The notes: generated by a model not told the origin, from the letters alone. A DNA stretch of 64,000 bases from Myxococcota bacterium (GCA_022710975.1 JAKLGA010000022.1:20658-84657); one strand, 5' to 3'. Numbered from the stretch's first letter, positions 1 to 9,129 are shown. A program made the numbers and translations.

Positions 1-888
1 GTCGAGCTGGGACCGCCGCACGCCCGCGAGCTGTTCGCCGAGCCCGCCCCGCTGGGGCTGCTGGGGCTGGCCATCGGCTGCGCCGCGCTCACCCCCATCG
101 CCTTCGGCTGGAGCCAGACGCCCGAGGCGCTCCGCACCGCGGCCATGTTCTGCCTGCTGTTCGGCTGCGGCGGCCAGCTCCTGGCCGGGCTCATGTCGTT
201 CGCCAACAAGAACCTCTACGGCGGCACCCTGTTCACCGCCTTCGCCTTCAACTGGGCCATGAACTGGTGGGCGCTCGACTCCCTGGCGGGCGGCGTGAGC
301 CCCGATCACGCGGTGCTGCTGGTGGTCGACAGCCTGTCGCTCGCCGTGTTCCTGGTGTTCACCTTCGGCTTCGGCTTCTTCGGCGGGCTGCTGTTCGCCT
401 TCCTGGTGGACATCGATCTGCTCTACCTGTGCAAGGTGATCCAGGGGGCGCTGGGCAGCAGCGCGCTCGCCGTCCCCATCGCGGTGCTGACCGTGCTGCT
501 CGGGCTGCTGGCGCTGTGGCTGGCGTTCGCCGCGCTCATCAACCCGGTCTCGGGCAGGCGCGTGTTCCCCGTGCCCGGGCCGCTCTTCCACGCCCCGCGC
601 AAGGGCGGTTTCGACTGGAAGCTGCGCTACAACATCTTCGAGGTGCTCTACCAGCACTTCCGGGTGCACGCCTTCAGCCCCATGCCGGTCGAGGAGCTGA
701 CCGACCGGCTGCGGCTGCTCGGCCTGCCCCCGCCCATCCTGCCGGATCTGTGCTACCTGGCGGAGTACGGCGCGCTCGCGCTCGACACGGCGGAGGTGCC
801 CCAGGGCGCCCCGCGCGCCGTGCGCCTGACCGCGGCCGGGATCGATCTGTACGAGCAGCTCATCCTCAAGAAGTACCAGTTCGGCTGA
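1..888 (+). CDS. SatP/GPR1-FUN34-YaaH family acetate channel, 5' end missing
   Basis: The 3' part of an inner-membrane acetate/succinate uptake channel; the start lies before the window. The visible protein opens with the family signature PAPLGLLGLAIG and then shows about six hydrophobic segments, with the polar motif FANKNLYGGT between two of them. Known members are about 190-220 residues and form oligomeric monocarboxylate channels. Here the last helix (nt ~480-545) is followed by a soluble tail of roughly 100 residues that is not part of the usual family; it reads like a small winged-helix or other globular domain, which is a guess. The gene ends at a TGA and is followed by hairpins, convergent to the next gene. 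Family assignment is firm; substrate is inferred from the family. Confidence 0.85.
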   Translation, partial: VELGPPHARELFAEPAPLGLLGLAIGCAALTPIAFGWSQTPEALRTAAMFCLLFGCGGQLLAGLMSFANKNLYGGTLFTAFAFNWAMNWWALDSLAGGVSPDHAVLLVVDSLSLAVFLVFTFGFGFFGGLLFAFLVDIDLLYLCKVIQGALGSSALAVPIAVLTVLLGLLALWLAFAALINPVSGRRVFPVPGPLFHAPRKGGFDWKLRYNIFEVLYQHFRVHAFSPMPVEELTDRLRLLGLPPPILPDLCYLAEYGALALDTAEVPQGAPRAVRLTAAGIDLYEQLILKKYQFG

Positions 889-913
889 GCGTGCATCGCG
901 GCGGAACGAGCGA

Positions 914-929
914 GCGGCGCGAGCGCCGC
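914..929 (+). terminator. Hairpin after the acetate-channel gene
   Basis: A perfect 7-bp GC stem (GCGGCGC/GCGCCGC) with a two-base loop lies 25 bases after the stop codon. No T-run follows, so intrinsic termination is only possible, not shown. Confidence 0.3.
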
Positions 930-1042
930 GTAGCTGAGCAAAGCGAAGCGAAGCAGTCCCGAAGGGGATTCCTGGCTCCTAAGCTCCGTCCGGCATCCAG
1001 GCCGCATGCTCGCAGGGCGACCTCGCAGCACGGCCCGGGGGG

Positions 1043-1080
1043 CTGGGGGTGGAACCCCCAGAGAGGCTCCGCCAGGAGCC
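1043..1080. repeat. Twin hairpins between convergent genes
   Basis: Two adjacent perfect inverted repeats: CTGGGGGT/ACCCCCAG with a 3-base loop (1043-1061) and GGCTCC/GGAGCC with a 4-base loop (1065-1080). They sit in the 287-base gap between two convergent genes, where they could act as a two-way terminator. Otherwise the gap holds nothing that looks coding. Confidence 0.4.
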
Positions 1081-1175
1081 GCGGAGCCCCGGCAGCCACA
1101 CGCCAGGTCGGCGGATCCCCGAGGAGCCTCGTGCGCCCGCAACTCCCCGCCCGCCCCACGCCCCTTGATGAGCTT

Positions 1176-2816
1176 CTACAGCGCCAGGGTGAGCCAGACA
1201 CCGACCTCGAGGCGGGGGGCGCCGATGCTGAAGCCGTAGCGGAGCGGCTCGGGCACGAGCGGGTTCGGCGGATCCTCCATCTTGTACTCCGTCCCGTAGT
1301 GGAACTCGCCGTCCCCGCCCAGGCGCACCGCGCCGAACACCGCCACGTCCAGGTAGGTCAGCACCCGCACCTGCCAGTCGAGCCGCAGGATGCCGGTCAG
1401 GTCGTTCAGGTTGCCGATGCCGGAGAGCAGGACGGTGGTGTCGTTCCACGAGCCCGGGCCCATGAGCACCGCGTAGCCGGCGAGGTAGTGCCGCCCCAGG
1501 TAGAACGGGGTGAAGCCGCCCTCGCCCTCGAAGGCCTGGAGGAGCAGCCAGTCGTACAGCCCCTCGTCCGGGTAGCCGGCGTCGTTGAAGAAGTACTCCA
1601 CCCCCAGGATCAGGCTGTCCTCGTCCGAGTACTTGAAGGAGAGCTCGGCCCCGGCGGTCACCTGCGGGATCCAGCGATCGTCGCGGCTGAGCGCGTAGGG
1701 CAGCGCCGGCGGATCCCAGACGAAGTCGCCCTTCCAGTAGGGGGTGTGGTCGTCGTACACGACCGCGGCCTCGAGCCGGAGGTCCAGCAGCCACACCCCG
1801 GCCGAGGCGTCCAGCCCCAGGCGCACGGGCTGGTCCTTGCGGTAGGCGGCCGTGGCCGCGAGCTCCACCGGCCCGAACAGGAACTCGCCCCGCAGCGCGC
1901 CGCCCAGCTCCTCGGGCGAGGAGGCCCCGTCCAGGTTGGCCACCGCGTAGAAGTTCCAGCCCAGCGACTCGACCGGGAAGTGCAACTTCAAGAGAGTCGG
2001 GCCCACCCGCTCGTCGAGGATGGCCAGCGGGTCCCGGCGCTGCTGGTTGAGGAAGTCGGTCGGGTTCCAGAAACGGCCCGAGCCCCAGCGGATGGGCTGG
2101 CGGCCGACCGTCAGGTAGACCACCTCGCCGATGTCCGCCTTGAGCCAGAGCTGGTCGAGCAGCGTGCCGAGCGCCTCCCCGGGCATCCCCTGGGCGTCCC
2201 GCCCGTCCTGGAGGGTGAAGTCGTAGGTCAGCCGGCCGCTCGCGTAGGCCCGCACGTGCTCGTTGGGCCGGGCGTCCAGGAACAGGTGCAGCAGGCTGGG
2301 GCTGGAGAGGACGTTCTCGTTCCGGGCGTGCTCGTCGGCCCAGGTGTACTGCAGGCGCAGGCTGAGCTGGCCGCCCACGGTGAGCGGATCGTCGGCCTTG
2401 GCGAGCAGGCCCGAGATCAGCCCGTCCGAGAGGGTCGGCTCGTCCAGCCGCCGGTCGCCCGAGGCCGCTCCTGAACCAGCACCCGAGCCTCCAGGCGCGA
2501 CTGGCTCCATGGGCACGGGGGCCGGCGCCGCAGCCTCCCCCCCGCCGAACATGTCGGCCTCACGCGCCGCCGCATCGTCCGCCGCAGCGCCCTCCCCTGC
2601 CGCCCCACCACCCTCCTCTGCCGCCCCGGTCTCCTCGCCCTTCCCCGCAGCCTTCCCCTCAGCCGCCCCCTCAGCCGTCCCCTCTTCACCCTTTAAGAGA
2701 TCCTTTTTCTTGTTTTCTTCTTCCTTCTTGTCTTCTTCCTGTTCTTCTTCGCCCGCGGCCCAGGCCGCGGGCGCAAGGATCAGGACGAGCGAGACGAGCA
2801 CCGCGTGAGTCTTCAT
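1176..2816 (-). CDS. Outer-membrane beta-barrel protein with low-complexity N-terminal segment
   Basis: A 546-residue exported protein. A signal peptide (about residues 1-21, ending AWA/AG) is followed by a strongly biased Glu/Lys/Ala/Gly stretch to about residue 120. The rest alternates aromatic and polar residues with many short amphipathic strands (for example GQLSLRLQYTW and ASGRLTYDFTL), typical of an outer-membrane barrel. It is the last gene of a minus-strand cassette after an ABC ATPase, two permeases and a LolA-like protein, so it may be the outer-membrane partner or client of that transporter. The exact family is not recognised; function is inferred from fold and neighbours. A 70-base gap with a strong hairpin separates it from the LolA-like gene. 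Confidence 0.7.
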   Translation of the reverse strand: MKTHAVLVSLVLILAPAAWAAGEEEQEEDKKEEENKKKDLLKGEEGTAEGAAEGKAAGKGEETGAAEEGGGAAGEGAAADDAAAREADMFGGGEAAAPAPVPMEPVAPGGSGAGSGAASGDRRLDEPTLSDGLISGLLAKADDPLTVGGQLSLRLQYTWADEHARNENVLSSPSLLHLFLDARPNEHVRAYASGRLTYDFTLQDGRDAQGMPGEALGTLLDQLWLKADIGEVVYLTVGRQPIRWGSGRFWNPTDFLNQQRRDPLAILDERVGPTLLKLHFPVESLGWNFYAVANLDGASSPEELGGALRGEFLFGPVELAATAAYRKDQPVRLGLDASAGVWLLDLRLEAAVVYDDHTPYWKGDFVWDPPALPYALSRDDRWIPQVTAGAELSFKYSDEDSLILGVEYFFNDAGYPDEGLYDWLLLQAFEGEGGFTPFYLGRHYLAGYAVLMGPGSWNDTTVLLSGIGNLNDLTGILRLDWQVRVLTYLDVAVFGAVRLGGDGEFHYGTEYKMEDPPNPLVPEPLRYGFSIGAPRLEVGVWLTLAL

Positions 2817-2852
2817 CCCTCACCCCTCAAGCCATCCAGCGATGAGCTCGGG

Positions 2853-2881
2853 TCCCCTCTCCCGCGGTGCGGGCGAGGGGA
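2853..2881 (-). repeat. Strong hairpin between the LolA-like and barrel genes
   Basis: On the minus strand TCCCCTC pairs with GAGGGGA and, after one G/A mismatch, CCCGC pairs with GCGGG around a 3-base loop. Twelve pairs within an operon gap suggest a partial terminator, an mRNA-stabilising element or a REP-like repeat. No T-run is present. Confidence 0.5.
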
Positions 2882-2886
2882 TCTCC

Positions 2887-3672
2887 TCATCGGCTGCGCG
2901 CCTCCAGCCACGCCTTGGTGAAGATGTTCGCGTCCAGCGGGTTGAGATCGATCTTCTCGATCACGATGGTGGAGCGGTTGCCCTTCTCCACCTCGTCGAA
3001 GATGCGCATCTCGCGCGGGAAGTAGATGTCCGCGCCCTTGGACTGGGAGAACATGCGCTCCCACTTCGGGTAGTACGAGGTGCGCATGAGCTTCCCGCTC
3101 AGGGCGTGCTCCTGGCTCTTCAAGAGATTTCCGGTGGCCTGGTCCACCCACACGTGCATGACGGGGAAGGCCACGTCGGACTCCTGCTTGGCGTCCAGGC
3201 GGATGTGGTGGACCTTGAACTGCCCGAGCGCCTCCTCGGCCACGTAGGTGGGCACGAACTCCTCGCTCAGCCGCGATTCGTCGTAGTCCTGGCGGCGGGA
3301 GTCCGTACCGCCGATGCGCTCGCGCTCGGTGCGCCGGTCCCACTTGCCGGTGGTGGGATCGTACATGAACAGGTTCTTGTCGATGCGCAGGTAGCCCCGG
3401 CCCGCCTCGGCCTTGGGTTTCAGGAACAGCATCATCAGCTTGTCGTCCTGGTCCCGGCGGTAGATGACGAGCTGGTAGACCAGGTCGTTCTTGTCCTTCT
3501 CCTTGCGCTCCAGGAACACCATGGCCTTGTAGTCGCCGGAGTTGCGCTGGCGATCGTCCAGCTCCTTGATGACCGCCAGCGTCTGGGCCGCGTCCAGCCC
3601 GCCCGCGCGCGCGGGCCCGGCCAGGGCGAGCCAGACGAGCGCCGGGACGACGAGCAGGTTCAGTCCGCGCAT
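2887..3672 (-). CDS. Outer-membrane lipoprotein-sorting protein (LolA-like)
   Basis: A 261-residue periplasmic protein of the LolA-like 'outer membrane lipoprotein-sorting' family found beside FtsX/MacB-type permeases. Signal peptide about residues 1-23 (GPARA/GG). Typical features are an early stretch with Asp/Lys-rich turns, the segment KNLFMYDPTTGKWDRR, a DESRLSEEF turn and the late VWVDQATGNLLKSQEH, where members discuss how the protein binds a hydrophobic ligand in an unclosed barrel. The chosen start (ATG at 3672) gives the signal peptide; the reading frame runs open upstream through the permease genes but only as an antisense-like shadow. It lies 11 bases after the second permease gene, so is almost certainly co-transcribed with it. 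The transported lipid or protein is unknown. Confidence 0.8.
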   Translation of the reverse strand: MRGLNLLVVPALVWLALAGPARAGGLDAAQTLAVIKELDDRQRNSGDYKAMVFLERKEKDKNDLVYQLVIYRRDQDDKLMMLFLKPKAEAGRGYLRIDKNLFMYDPTTGKWDRRTERERIGGTDSRRQDYDESRLSEEFVPTYVAEEALGQFKVHHIRLDAKQESDVAFPVMHVWVDQATGNLLKSQEHALSGKLMRTSYYPKWERMFSQSKGADIYFPREMRIFDEVEKGNRSTIVIEKIDLNPLDANIFTKAWLEARSR

Positions 3673-3683
3673 GGCGTCCTCCC

Positions 3684-5027
3684 TCAGCCGGCGTGGTGGA
3701 TGGCGGTGACCGGCTGCATGCGGGCGGCCCGCACGGCCGGGCCGAGCGCGGAGAGCGCGGTCAGCAGGGTGAAGATCGCCATGGCCCACAGCACCTGGCC
3801 GGCGGTGACCGACAGGTTCAGCACGTCCGAGAGCAGCACGACCTGGACCGCCACGGTCTCGATGTGGATGCGGGCGGCGTCCAGGCCCGCGGCCAGGCCC
3901 GCCCCCAGGGCGCCCCCCAGCAGCGTGCCCATGAGCCCCAGCAGCAGCGCCTCCACCAGGAAGAGGGTGAGCACCTGGCGGCGGCGCATGCCGATGGCCC
4001 GCACCGTGCCCACCTCGCGGGTGCGTTCCCGGACCGCGATCCACATCGAGTTGGTGATGCCGACCGCGATGATCACCATCAGGATGCCGACCAGCACGAA
4101 CGACAGCGCGTCCAGGGCGGTGACGATCCACTTGAGGTACGAGACCTCGTCGCTCCACACCGTCAGATCGAGCTTCTGCCCGGTCCAGTCCTCGCCGGCC
4201 ACGCGCTCGAACTTGAAGAAGAAGGGGTTCGGCTCGTGGTCCATGAGCTCGTGCCCGGCCCGCTTGAGATCCTCGCGCAGCCGGCCCATCACCAGCTCGG
4301 ACTGGGCCGGATCGCGCAGGTAGATCTGGATCACGCTGCCGGTGTCCTCGCCGTACTGGTACAGGTCCTTGATGTCCTGGCGCGTCAGGAAGATCACCCA
4401 GCTCGACAGGTAGCCGAAGTCCTTGGCGATGGCCACCACCGTCACGTCCACGGTGTTGGTGCGGCCGGCCCCGGTCGGGGCGGTGATGGTGACCATGTCG
4501 CCCACCTCGACCGCCAGGCGCTTGGCCTGGCCGGCGAACAGCACGGCCGTGCGCGGCTCGGCCAGGCGGGCCAGGTCGCCCAGCACCTCGTCCCGGCCGC
4601 CCTGCTTGTACTCGCGCTCCTTGGCCAGCACCAGCGCCTCCCGCAGGCGCTCCTCCTCGCGCACGTCCACCCCGGTGGGGCTGACGTACATGTTGCTGCG
4701 ATCGCTGATCACCTTGGCCCAGGCGCGGTCGCGCACCACCAGGCTCTCGGCCTCGGGCACCAGCCCGGCCACCTCCTGGCGCAGCGCGGCCAGGCCGTGC
4801 AGCACCGGCCAGGCGTCGGTGGCCTTGTTCTTGGTGAAGCCGGCCACGTTGACGTGCCCGGAGGTGACCGCCGTGGCCGAGCGGATCATGGTCTCGGTCA
4901 ACCCGTGGCTGAGCGCCATGAGCAGCACCAGCAGCATGGTCACGCCGGCCAGCGCGGACACCAGCAGCGCGGTGCGCCGGCGGGCCTGCAGCAGGTTGCG
5001 GATGGCGATGGTGAGGTACAGTCCCAT
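3684..5027 (-). CDS. ABC transporter permease, FtsX/MacB (LolE-like) type
   Basis: A 447-residue inner-membrane permease. One membrane helix near the N-terminus (about residues 20-42), a periplasmic domain of ~240 residues, then three helices in the last ~150 residues with the FtsX-type coupling segment VRERTREVGTVRAIGMRRRQV. This is the layout of LolC/E and MacB permeases, which extrude substrates from the outer leaflet rather than across the membrane. It starts 3 bases after the first permease gene ends. The pair of different permeases plus one ATPase matches a LolCDE-like heterodimer. Confidence 0.85.
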   Translation of the reverse strand: MGLYLTIAIRNLLQARRRTALLVSALAGVTMLLVLLMALSHGLTETMIRSATAVTSGHVNVAGFTKNKATDAWPVLHGLAALRQEVAGLVPEAESLVVRDRAWAKVISDRSNMYVSPTGVDVREEERLREALVLAKEREYKQGGRDEVLGDLARLAEPRTAVLFAGQAKRLAVEVGDMVTITAPTGAGRTNTVDVTVVAIAKDFGYLSSWVIFLTRQDIKDLYQYGEDTGSVIQIYLRDPAQSELVMGRLREDLKRAGHELMDHEPNPFFFKFERVAGEDWTGQKLDLTVWSDEVSYLKWIVTALDALSFVLVGILMVIIAVGITNSMWIAVRERTREVGTVRAIGMRRRQVLTLFLVEALLLGLMGTLLGGALGAGLAAGLDAARIHIETVAVQVVLLSDVLNLSVTAGQVLWAMAIFTLLTALSALGPAVRAARMQPVTAIHHAG

Positions 5028-5030
5028 GGC

Positions 5031-7109
5031 CTACTCCCGCGGCGACATGGCCACCACCGGCTGGATGCGGGTGGCGATGGTGGCGGGGTACAGGATGGCC
5101 AGCAGGCTGACCACCACGATGGCGGCGAAGCCGGCCAGCACGTTGCCCAGCCCGGCCGCGGGGAACAGGCGCGGGCCGGCGAACAGGAAGATCAGCTCGT
5201 CGGCCGGGGCCGGGATGCCGGAGGTGCCCAGGCTGGAGACCAGCCAGTAGCCCAGAGCCGCGCCCAGCGCGCCCGAGAGCAGCCCCAGCATCAGGGTCTC
5301 GAGCAGCAGCAGCCAGCGCACGAGCGAGGCCTGGGCGCCGATGGCGCGCATGGTGCCGATCTCCATGACCCGCTCCATGGTGGCCATCACCATGGTGTTG
5401 TTGATGATGACGAGTGCCACCAGGAAGATGATGCCGATGGCGATGTACAGCACCACCCGCACCAGCACCACCACCTGGCCGATGATGCCCGAGGCGGTCT
5501 CCCAGTCCACGACCTGGACGTCGAGCCCGGCCTGGTCCAGCGCGGCCTGCACCGCGCCGCGGGCCTCCTCCAGCCGGGCGATGTCGTCCAGGATGATCGC
5601 CGCGTTGATGGCCATGCCCTGATCGAGCAGGGCCGGATCGAAGTGGCCGTTGGCCTGGGCCCGCTCGCGGCCGCCCAGCGCCACCCCGGCGAACTCGTCG
5701 AAGCCCTGCGCCTGCTCCCGCTGCTGCTCCACCGCCGCGCCGCCGCCGAACAGCTCCGCCTCGGCGGAGTCGCGGCCCACGTCCTTCAGGCCCACCTCGG
5801 CCTGGATGCCCGCCAGCTCCGCGCGCTTGTCCGCGGTCATCAGCCCGTACAGATCGCGGAAGGTCATCATGTCCATCAGGTTGTGGCCGCCGGCCAGCTC
5901 GGACTTCTCCAGCCCCTTGAAGCGGAAGGTGCCCCACACCTTCACGTTGGCCGACTTGATCATGCCGGAGCGGGTGAAGGCCCGCACGGTGAGCGTCTCG
6001 CCCACGTTGAACAGGTACAGGCGGATGCGCGGGGCGATCTCGTCGAAGAAGAACTCGTAGCGCGCGGCGAAGTTCTGGTCGTCCAGGCGCAGGAACTGCT
6101 GCACCAGCTCGTCGATGCTGCCCTGGGCGCCCGGCAGGAACGCCCGGAGCTTGGCCGCCAGCTCCTCCGCCTGGGCCGGCTCGAGCTGGAAGGTCACCCG
6201 GCGGTACTGGCGCACCATGCGCTCGACCTTGGCCCGCATCAGCGGGTCGTCGGCGAAGCGCTTGCCCTTCTCCTCGATGTCCCGGCGCCGAGCGTCGAAG
6301 CCGCGCGCCACCATGTTGCGCAGGTAGTCGTCGTAGTACTTCTGGTTGAGCAGCACCCCGCGCTCGCCCTCGGGGATCATCTGGCCAGACACGAGCTCGA
6401 ACTGGCCGAAGCTCTGGGCGAAGCGCTGCACGTCGGTGCCCAGGACCTGGAGGAAGTAACCCTCGTTCTCGTCCACCAGGGGCGCGAGCTGGGTGTCCAG
6501 GTACTCGACGCCCGCGAGCGGCGCCGCCGGCAGCTCCGCCCAGAACGCGTCCCCGCGCACCCGGTCGATGATCGCCAGCTGGCGATCGATCTCCGCGTGG
6601 TTCGACAGCAGGAGCTTCCGCCGCTCGAGCTCCTCGCGCAGCAGGGTGGCCATGGCGCGGATGCGCCGGGCCACGTCGTCCACCCGGGCCTGCTCGCCCG
6701 CCTCGAGCGCCTTCCGCAGCCGCTCGATGGCGTAGTCCAGCTCGGTGGCCGTGTAGATCTCGAAGGCGTCCATGCCCATGGGGATGACCGCCCGGACCCC
6801 GGGGACCGCGCTCACCACCGCCTTCACCCGGGCGAAGTCCGGCATCACCCCCAGGTCGTCGGCGCCCATGTAGCCCGAGCCGTACAGCGCCAGCGGGTCG
6901 CGGGCGTTCTTGGAGTAGACCTGCAGGTGGCCGGCCACGCTCTGGGTGATGGAGCGGGTCATGGCCTGATCGATGCTGTCGAGCACCGAGGTGCCCAGCA
7001 CCACCAGGAAGGTGCCGAACAGCATCAGGATGCCCACCAGGATGTTCTTGCCCTTGTGGGACCACAGGTTTCGCCAGGCCATCGCGGCCAGCAGCCGCAG
7101 GGTGCCCAT
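5031..7109 (-). CDS. ABC transporter permease, FtsX/MacB type, with large periplasmic insert
   Basis: A 692-residue permease. The N-terminal helix (about residues 20-42) is followed by an unusually long periplasmic region of ~400 residues that includes a charged, probably coiled-coil stretch (around residues 95-150, rich in Arg/Glu/Leu). Three membrane helices close the protein, with the FtsX-type segment MERVMEIGTMRAIGAQ. The start codon overlaps the ATPase stop by one base (TGATG), showing translational coupling. Compared with its partner (447 residues) the extra mass is all periplasmic, so this subunit probably carries the substrate- or partner-binding domain. Confidence 0.85.
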   Translation of the reverse strand: MGTLRLLAAMAWRNLWSHKGKNILVGILMLFGTFLVVLGTSVLDSIDQAMTRSITQSVAGHLQVYSKNARDPLALYGSGYMGADDLGVMPDFARVKAVVSAVPGVRAVIPMGMDAFEIYTATELDYAIERLRKALEAGEQARVDDVARRIRAMATLLREELERRKLLLSNHAEIDRQLAIIDRVRGDAFWAELPAAPLAGVEYLDTQLAPLVDENEGYFLQVLGTDVQRFAQSFGQFELVSGQMIPEGERGVLLNQKYYDDYLRNMVARGFDARRRDIEEKGKRFADDPLMRAKVERMVRQYRRVTFQLEPAQAEELAAKLRAFLPGAQGSIDELVQQFLRLDDQNFAARYEFFFDEIAPRIRLYLFNVGETLTVRAFTRSGMIKSANVKVWGTFRFKGLEKSELAGGHNLMDMMTFRDLYGLMTADKRAELAGIQAEVGLKDVGRDSAEAELFGGGAAVEQQREQAQGFDEFAGVALGGRERAQANGHFDPALLDQGMAINAAIILDDIARLEEARGAVQAALDQAGLDVQVVDWETASGIIGQVVVLVRVVLYIAIGIIFLVALVIINNTMVMATMERVMEIGTMRAIGAQASLVRWLLLLETLMLGLLSGALGAALGYWLVSSLGTSGIPAPADELIFLFAGPRLFPAAGLGNVLAGFAAIVVVSLLAILYPATIATRIQPVVAMSPRE

Positions 7110-7810
7110 CAGGCGCTCCCGCCGCAGGTGGCGTCGCCCTCGATGCGGCCGTCCACGATGCGCACGATGCGCCGGGCGTGCTCCATCACGCGCGGGTCGT
7201 GCGTGGAGAAGATGAAGGTGGTCTGGCGCTCGCGGTTGAGCTTCTTCATCAGCTCGATGATGGTGAGGCCGGTGGCCGTGTCGAGGTTGGCGGTCGGCTC
7301 GTCGGCCAGCACGATGTGCGGCAGGCTCACCAGCGCCCGGGCGATGGCCACCCGCTGGCGCTGGCCGCCGGACATCTCGTTCGGGCGCTGGCGGACGAGC
7401 GCGCCCAGGCCGACCAGCTCGAGCATCTCCCGGACCCGCGCCCGGCGCTCGGCCCGGGACAGCTCGCCCTGCAGCAGCAGCGGGAACTCCACGTTCTGCT
7501 CCGCGGTCAGCACCGGGATCAGGTTGAAGGTCTGGAAGATGAAGCCCAGCTTGTGCAGCCGGAGCTTGGTGCGGGCCCGGTCCTTGAGCCTGGAGGTCGG
7601 CTGGCCCTCGATCAGCACCTCGCCGGAGCTGGGCACGTCCACGCAGCCGACCATGTTCAGCAGCGTCGTCTTGCCGCTGCCGGAGGGCCCGGCCACCACG
7701 GTGAACTCGCCCTTGCCGATGCACAGGTCCATCTCGGCCAGGGCCCGCACCGTGAGCTTCCCGAGCGGGTACTCCTTGGACACCTTGCGCAGCTCCACCA
7801 TGGCTTCCAT
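7109..7810 (-). CDS. ABC transporter ATPase, LolD/MacB type
   Basis: A 233-residue ATP-binding subunit. Walker A GPSGSGKT at residues 41-48, Q-loop Q93, signature MSGGQ at 146-150, Walker B IVLADEP at 166-172 and the switch His at H204 are all intact. The segment after the Q-loop (FQTFNLIPVLTAEQNVEFPL) is characteristic of the LolD/MacB/FtsE subfamily. The start at 7810 has AGGTGA four bases upstream. It heads the minus-strand cassette and energises the two permeases that follow. A divergent gene starts 164 bases upstream. Confidence 0.95.
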   Translation of the reverse strand: MEAMVELRKVSKEYPLGKLTVRALAEMDLCIGKGEFTVVAGPSGSGKTTLLNMVGCVDVPSSGEVLIEGQPTSRLKDRARTKLRLHKLGFIFQTFNLIPVLTAEQNVEFPLLLQGELSRAERRARVREMLELVGLGALVRQRPNEMSGGQRQRVAIARALVSLPHIVLADEPTANLDTATGLTIIELMKKLNRERQTTFIFSTHDPRVMEHARRIVRIVDGRIEGDATCGGSA

Positions 7811-7852
7811 CGCGTCACCTCGCTGAGGCTACCTATCCCCCTCCGCCCGCCG

Positions 7853-7872
7853 CAGGTTTCCCACGGAACCTG
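7853..7872. promoter_or_regulatory. Inverted repeat in the divergent promoter region
   Basis: CAGGTT, eight bases, AACCTG lies between the divergently transcribed ABC-cassette and M48 protease genes. It could be an operator. No convincing -10/-35 pair was found nearby, so this is only a candidate. Confidence 0.2.
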
Positions 7873-7974
7873 TCGCCGCACAAGCTCCCCGGCGACCGGC
7901 CCGGGCCCCGCGCCCGGACACCGCCGAGCATGCCGCGGTTCCGGTGCGGCGCGCTTGCGGACAGGTGAAGAAAC

Positions 7975-9129
7975 GTGAAGTTCGCGGTACGCTCGAAGCG
8001 CACCATCGGCGCTATCGTCAGGGAGCCCATGAGCCTCGAGATGGGGAAGCGAAGAAAGCCGCGGCGCAGCCCAGCCTGCGACCTGCCGACCTGGAAGGAG
8101 GGCTTCGAGGGCGAGAGCCGCAGGCGCACGCGCCTGTCCGATCTCGGCGTGACCCTCGACGCGCTGCTGATCCTGCTCGTCCCCGCGTTGACCGCGGCCC
8201 TGCTCGCGGCCACACAGGCGCCGTGGATCCTGGCCAGCACCGGGTACGCGCTCCTGGCCGGGCTGCTGCTCGTGCGCCAGGAGGCCTTTCGCCGTTTCGT
8301 CTGGCGCGGCCCGTCCGACCCGTTCGCGCTGGTCCTGCGCGGCGGGCGGTTGCTGTCGTGGGGGCTGCTCGGGCTGGCATGGCTGCCGCTCTTCGCGCAG
8401 GCATCCTACCTGGCCCTGCCGGCCTGGTGGCTGGGAGGCGCCTGCCTGTACGTGCTTCGAACCTTGCGGAACCGGCGGATCCTCCGCCGCGCCACGCTCG
8501 TCACCGCGCACTACCGGGTGTTCGGACTGGAGGGCCGGCCAGGGCAGAGGCAGCGCAAGAAGCTCGGCACCTTGGCCATCTACGAGCTGCCCGCAGGCTC
8601 GCCGTTCGGCGACTTCCAGGCGGCGACCTCGGTTTCTCTCAGGCCCAGGGCCTTCCTCGGCGCCCGACTCCGGGCGCTGCTCACCGACTCCGAGCTCCGG
8701 GCGGTCATGACCCATGAGCTCGGGCACTCGCTGAGCGGAGCGGCTCTCCCCTACCAGCTCGTCTGGGCCGGCTGGCACCTGCTCGGGTTGCCACTGGTCG
8801 CCCTGCTGCTCGGGGATCTGGCGGCGCGGACCTGGCCGAACTCGACTTCCATGCTGCTGGCCTCCGCCTCCCTGGCCTGGCTGGTCTACACCTGGGTGGG
8901 CCGCCTGCTCGACCGCCGCATCGAGCAGGCGGCCGATGCGTTCGCCACGGCCCTGCCCTCGGGCGCCAGAGACCTCATCCGCGCCCTGGAGAAGCTAGCC
9001 TACCTCGACGGCTCCGAGGTGTTCCCTGGCACCCTGGAGAGGCTCGGCGCGTGCTCCCACCCGTGCATCGTCACGCGGATGCGGAAGCTCTGCGAAGCCT
9101 CCGCAGCAGGAGGAGCAGGCCGAGGGTGA
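7975..9129 (+). CDS. M48-family (HtpX-like) membrane zinc protease
   Basis: A 384-residue membrane metalloprotease. The zinc site HELGH is at residues 247-251 and the third ligand, E317, sits in the motif EQAADAFA, as in M48 enzymes (HtpX/Ste24). Two hydrophobic regions precede the catalytic domain (residues ~60-100 and ~125-155) and another pair flanks it. HtpX-like proteases remove damaged membrane proteins; that role here is inferred. The start is a GTG with AGGTGA six bases upstream; a later ATG (nt 8029) lacks a comparable site. The 3' end overlaps the convergent MYXO-CTERM gene by 59 bases. Confidence 0.85.
   Translation: MKFAVRSKRTIGAIVREPMSLEMGKRRKPRRSPACDLPTWKEGFEGESRRRTRLSDLGVTLDALLILLVPALTAALLAATQAPWILASTGYALLAGLLLVRQEAFRRFVWRGPSDPFALVLRGGRLLSWGLLGLAWLPLFAQASYLALPAWWLGGACLYVLRTLRNRRILRRATLVTAHYRVFGLEGRPGQRQRKKLGTLAIYELPAGSPFGDFQAATSVSLRPRAFLGARLRALLTDSELRAVMTHELGHSLSGAALPYQLVWAGWHLLGLPLVALLLGDLAARTWPNSTSMLLASASLAWLVYTWVGRLLDRRIEQAADAFATALPSGARDLIRALEKLAYLDGSEVFPGTLERLGACSHPCIVTRMRKLCEASAAGGAGRG

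Noticed and set aside
889..1175. tRNA or small RNA gene after the acetate-channel gene
   Set aside because: Several hairpins but no cloverleaf, anticodon arm or promoter could be built.
2887..7065. A 1392-codon open frame through the permease genes on the same strand
   Set aside because: Only its last 261 codons have a signal peptide and family match. The rest is the frame-shifted shadow of two real permease genes, rich in Arg, Gly and Pro as expected in high-GC DNA.
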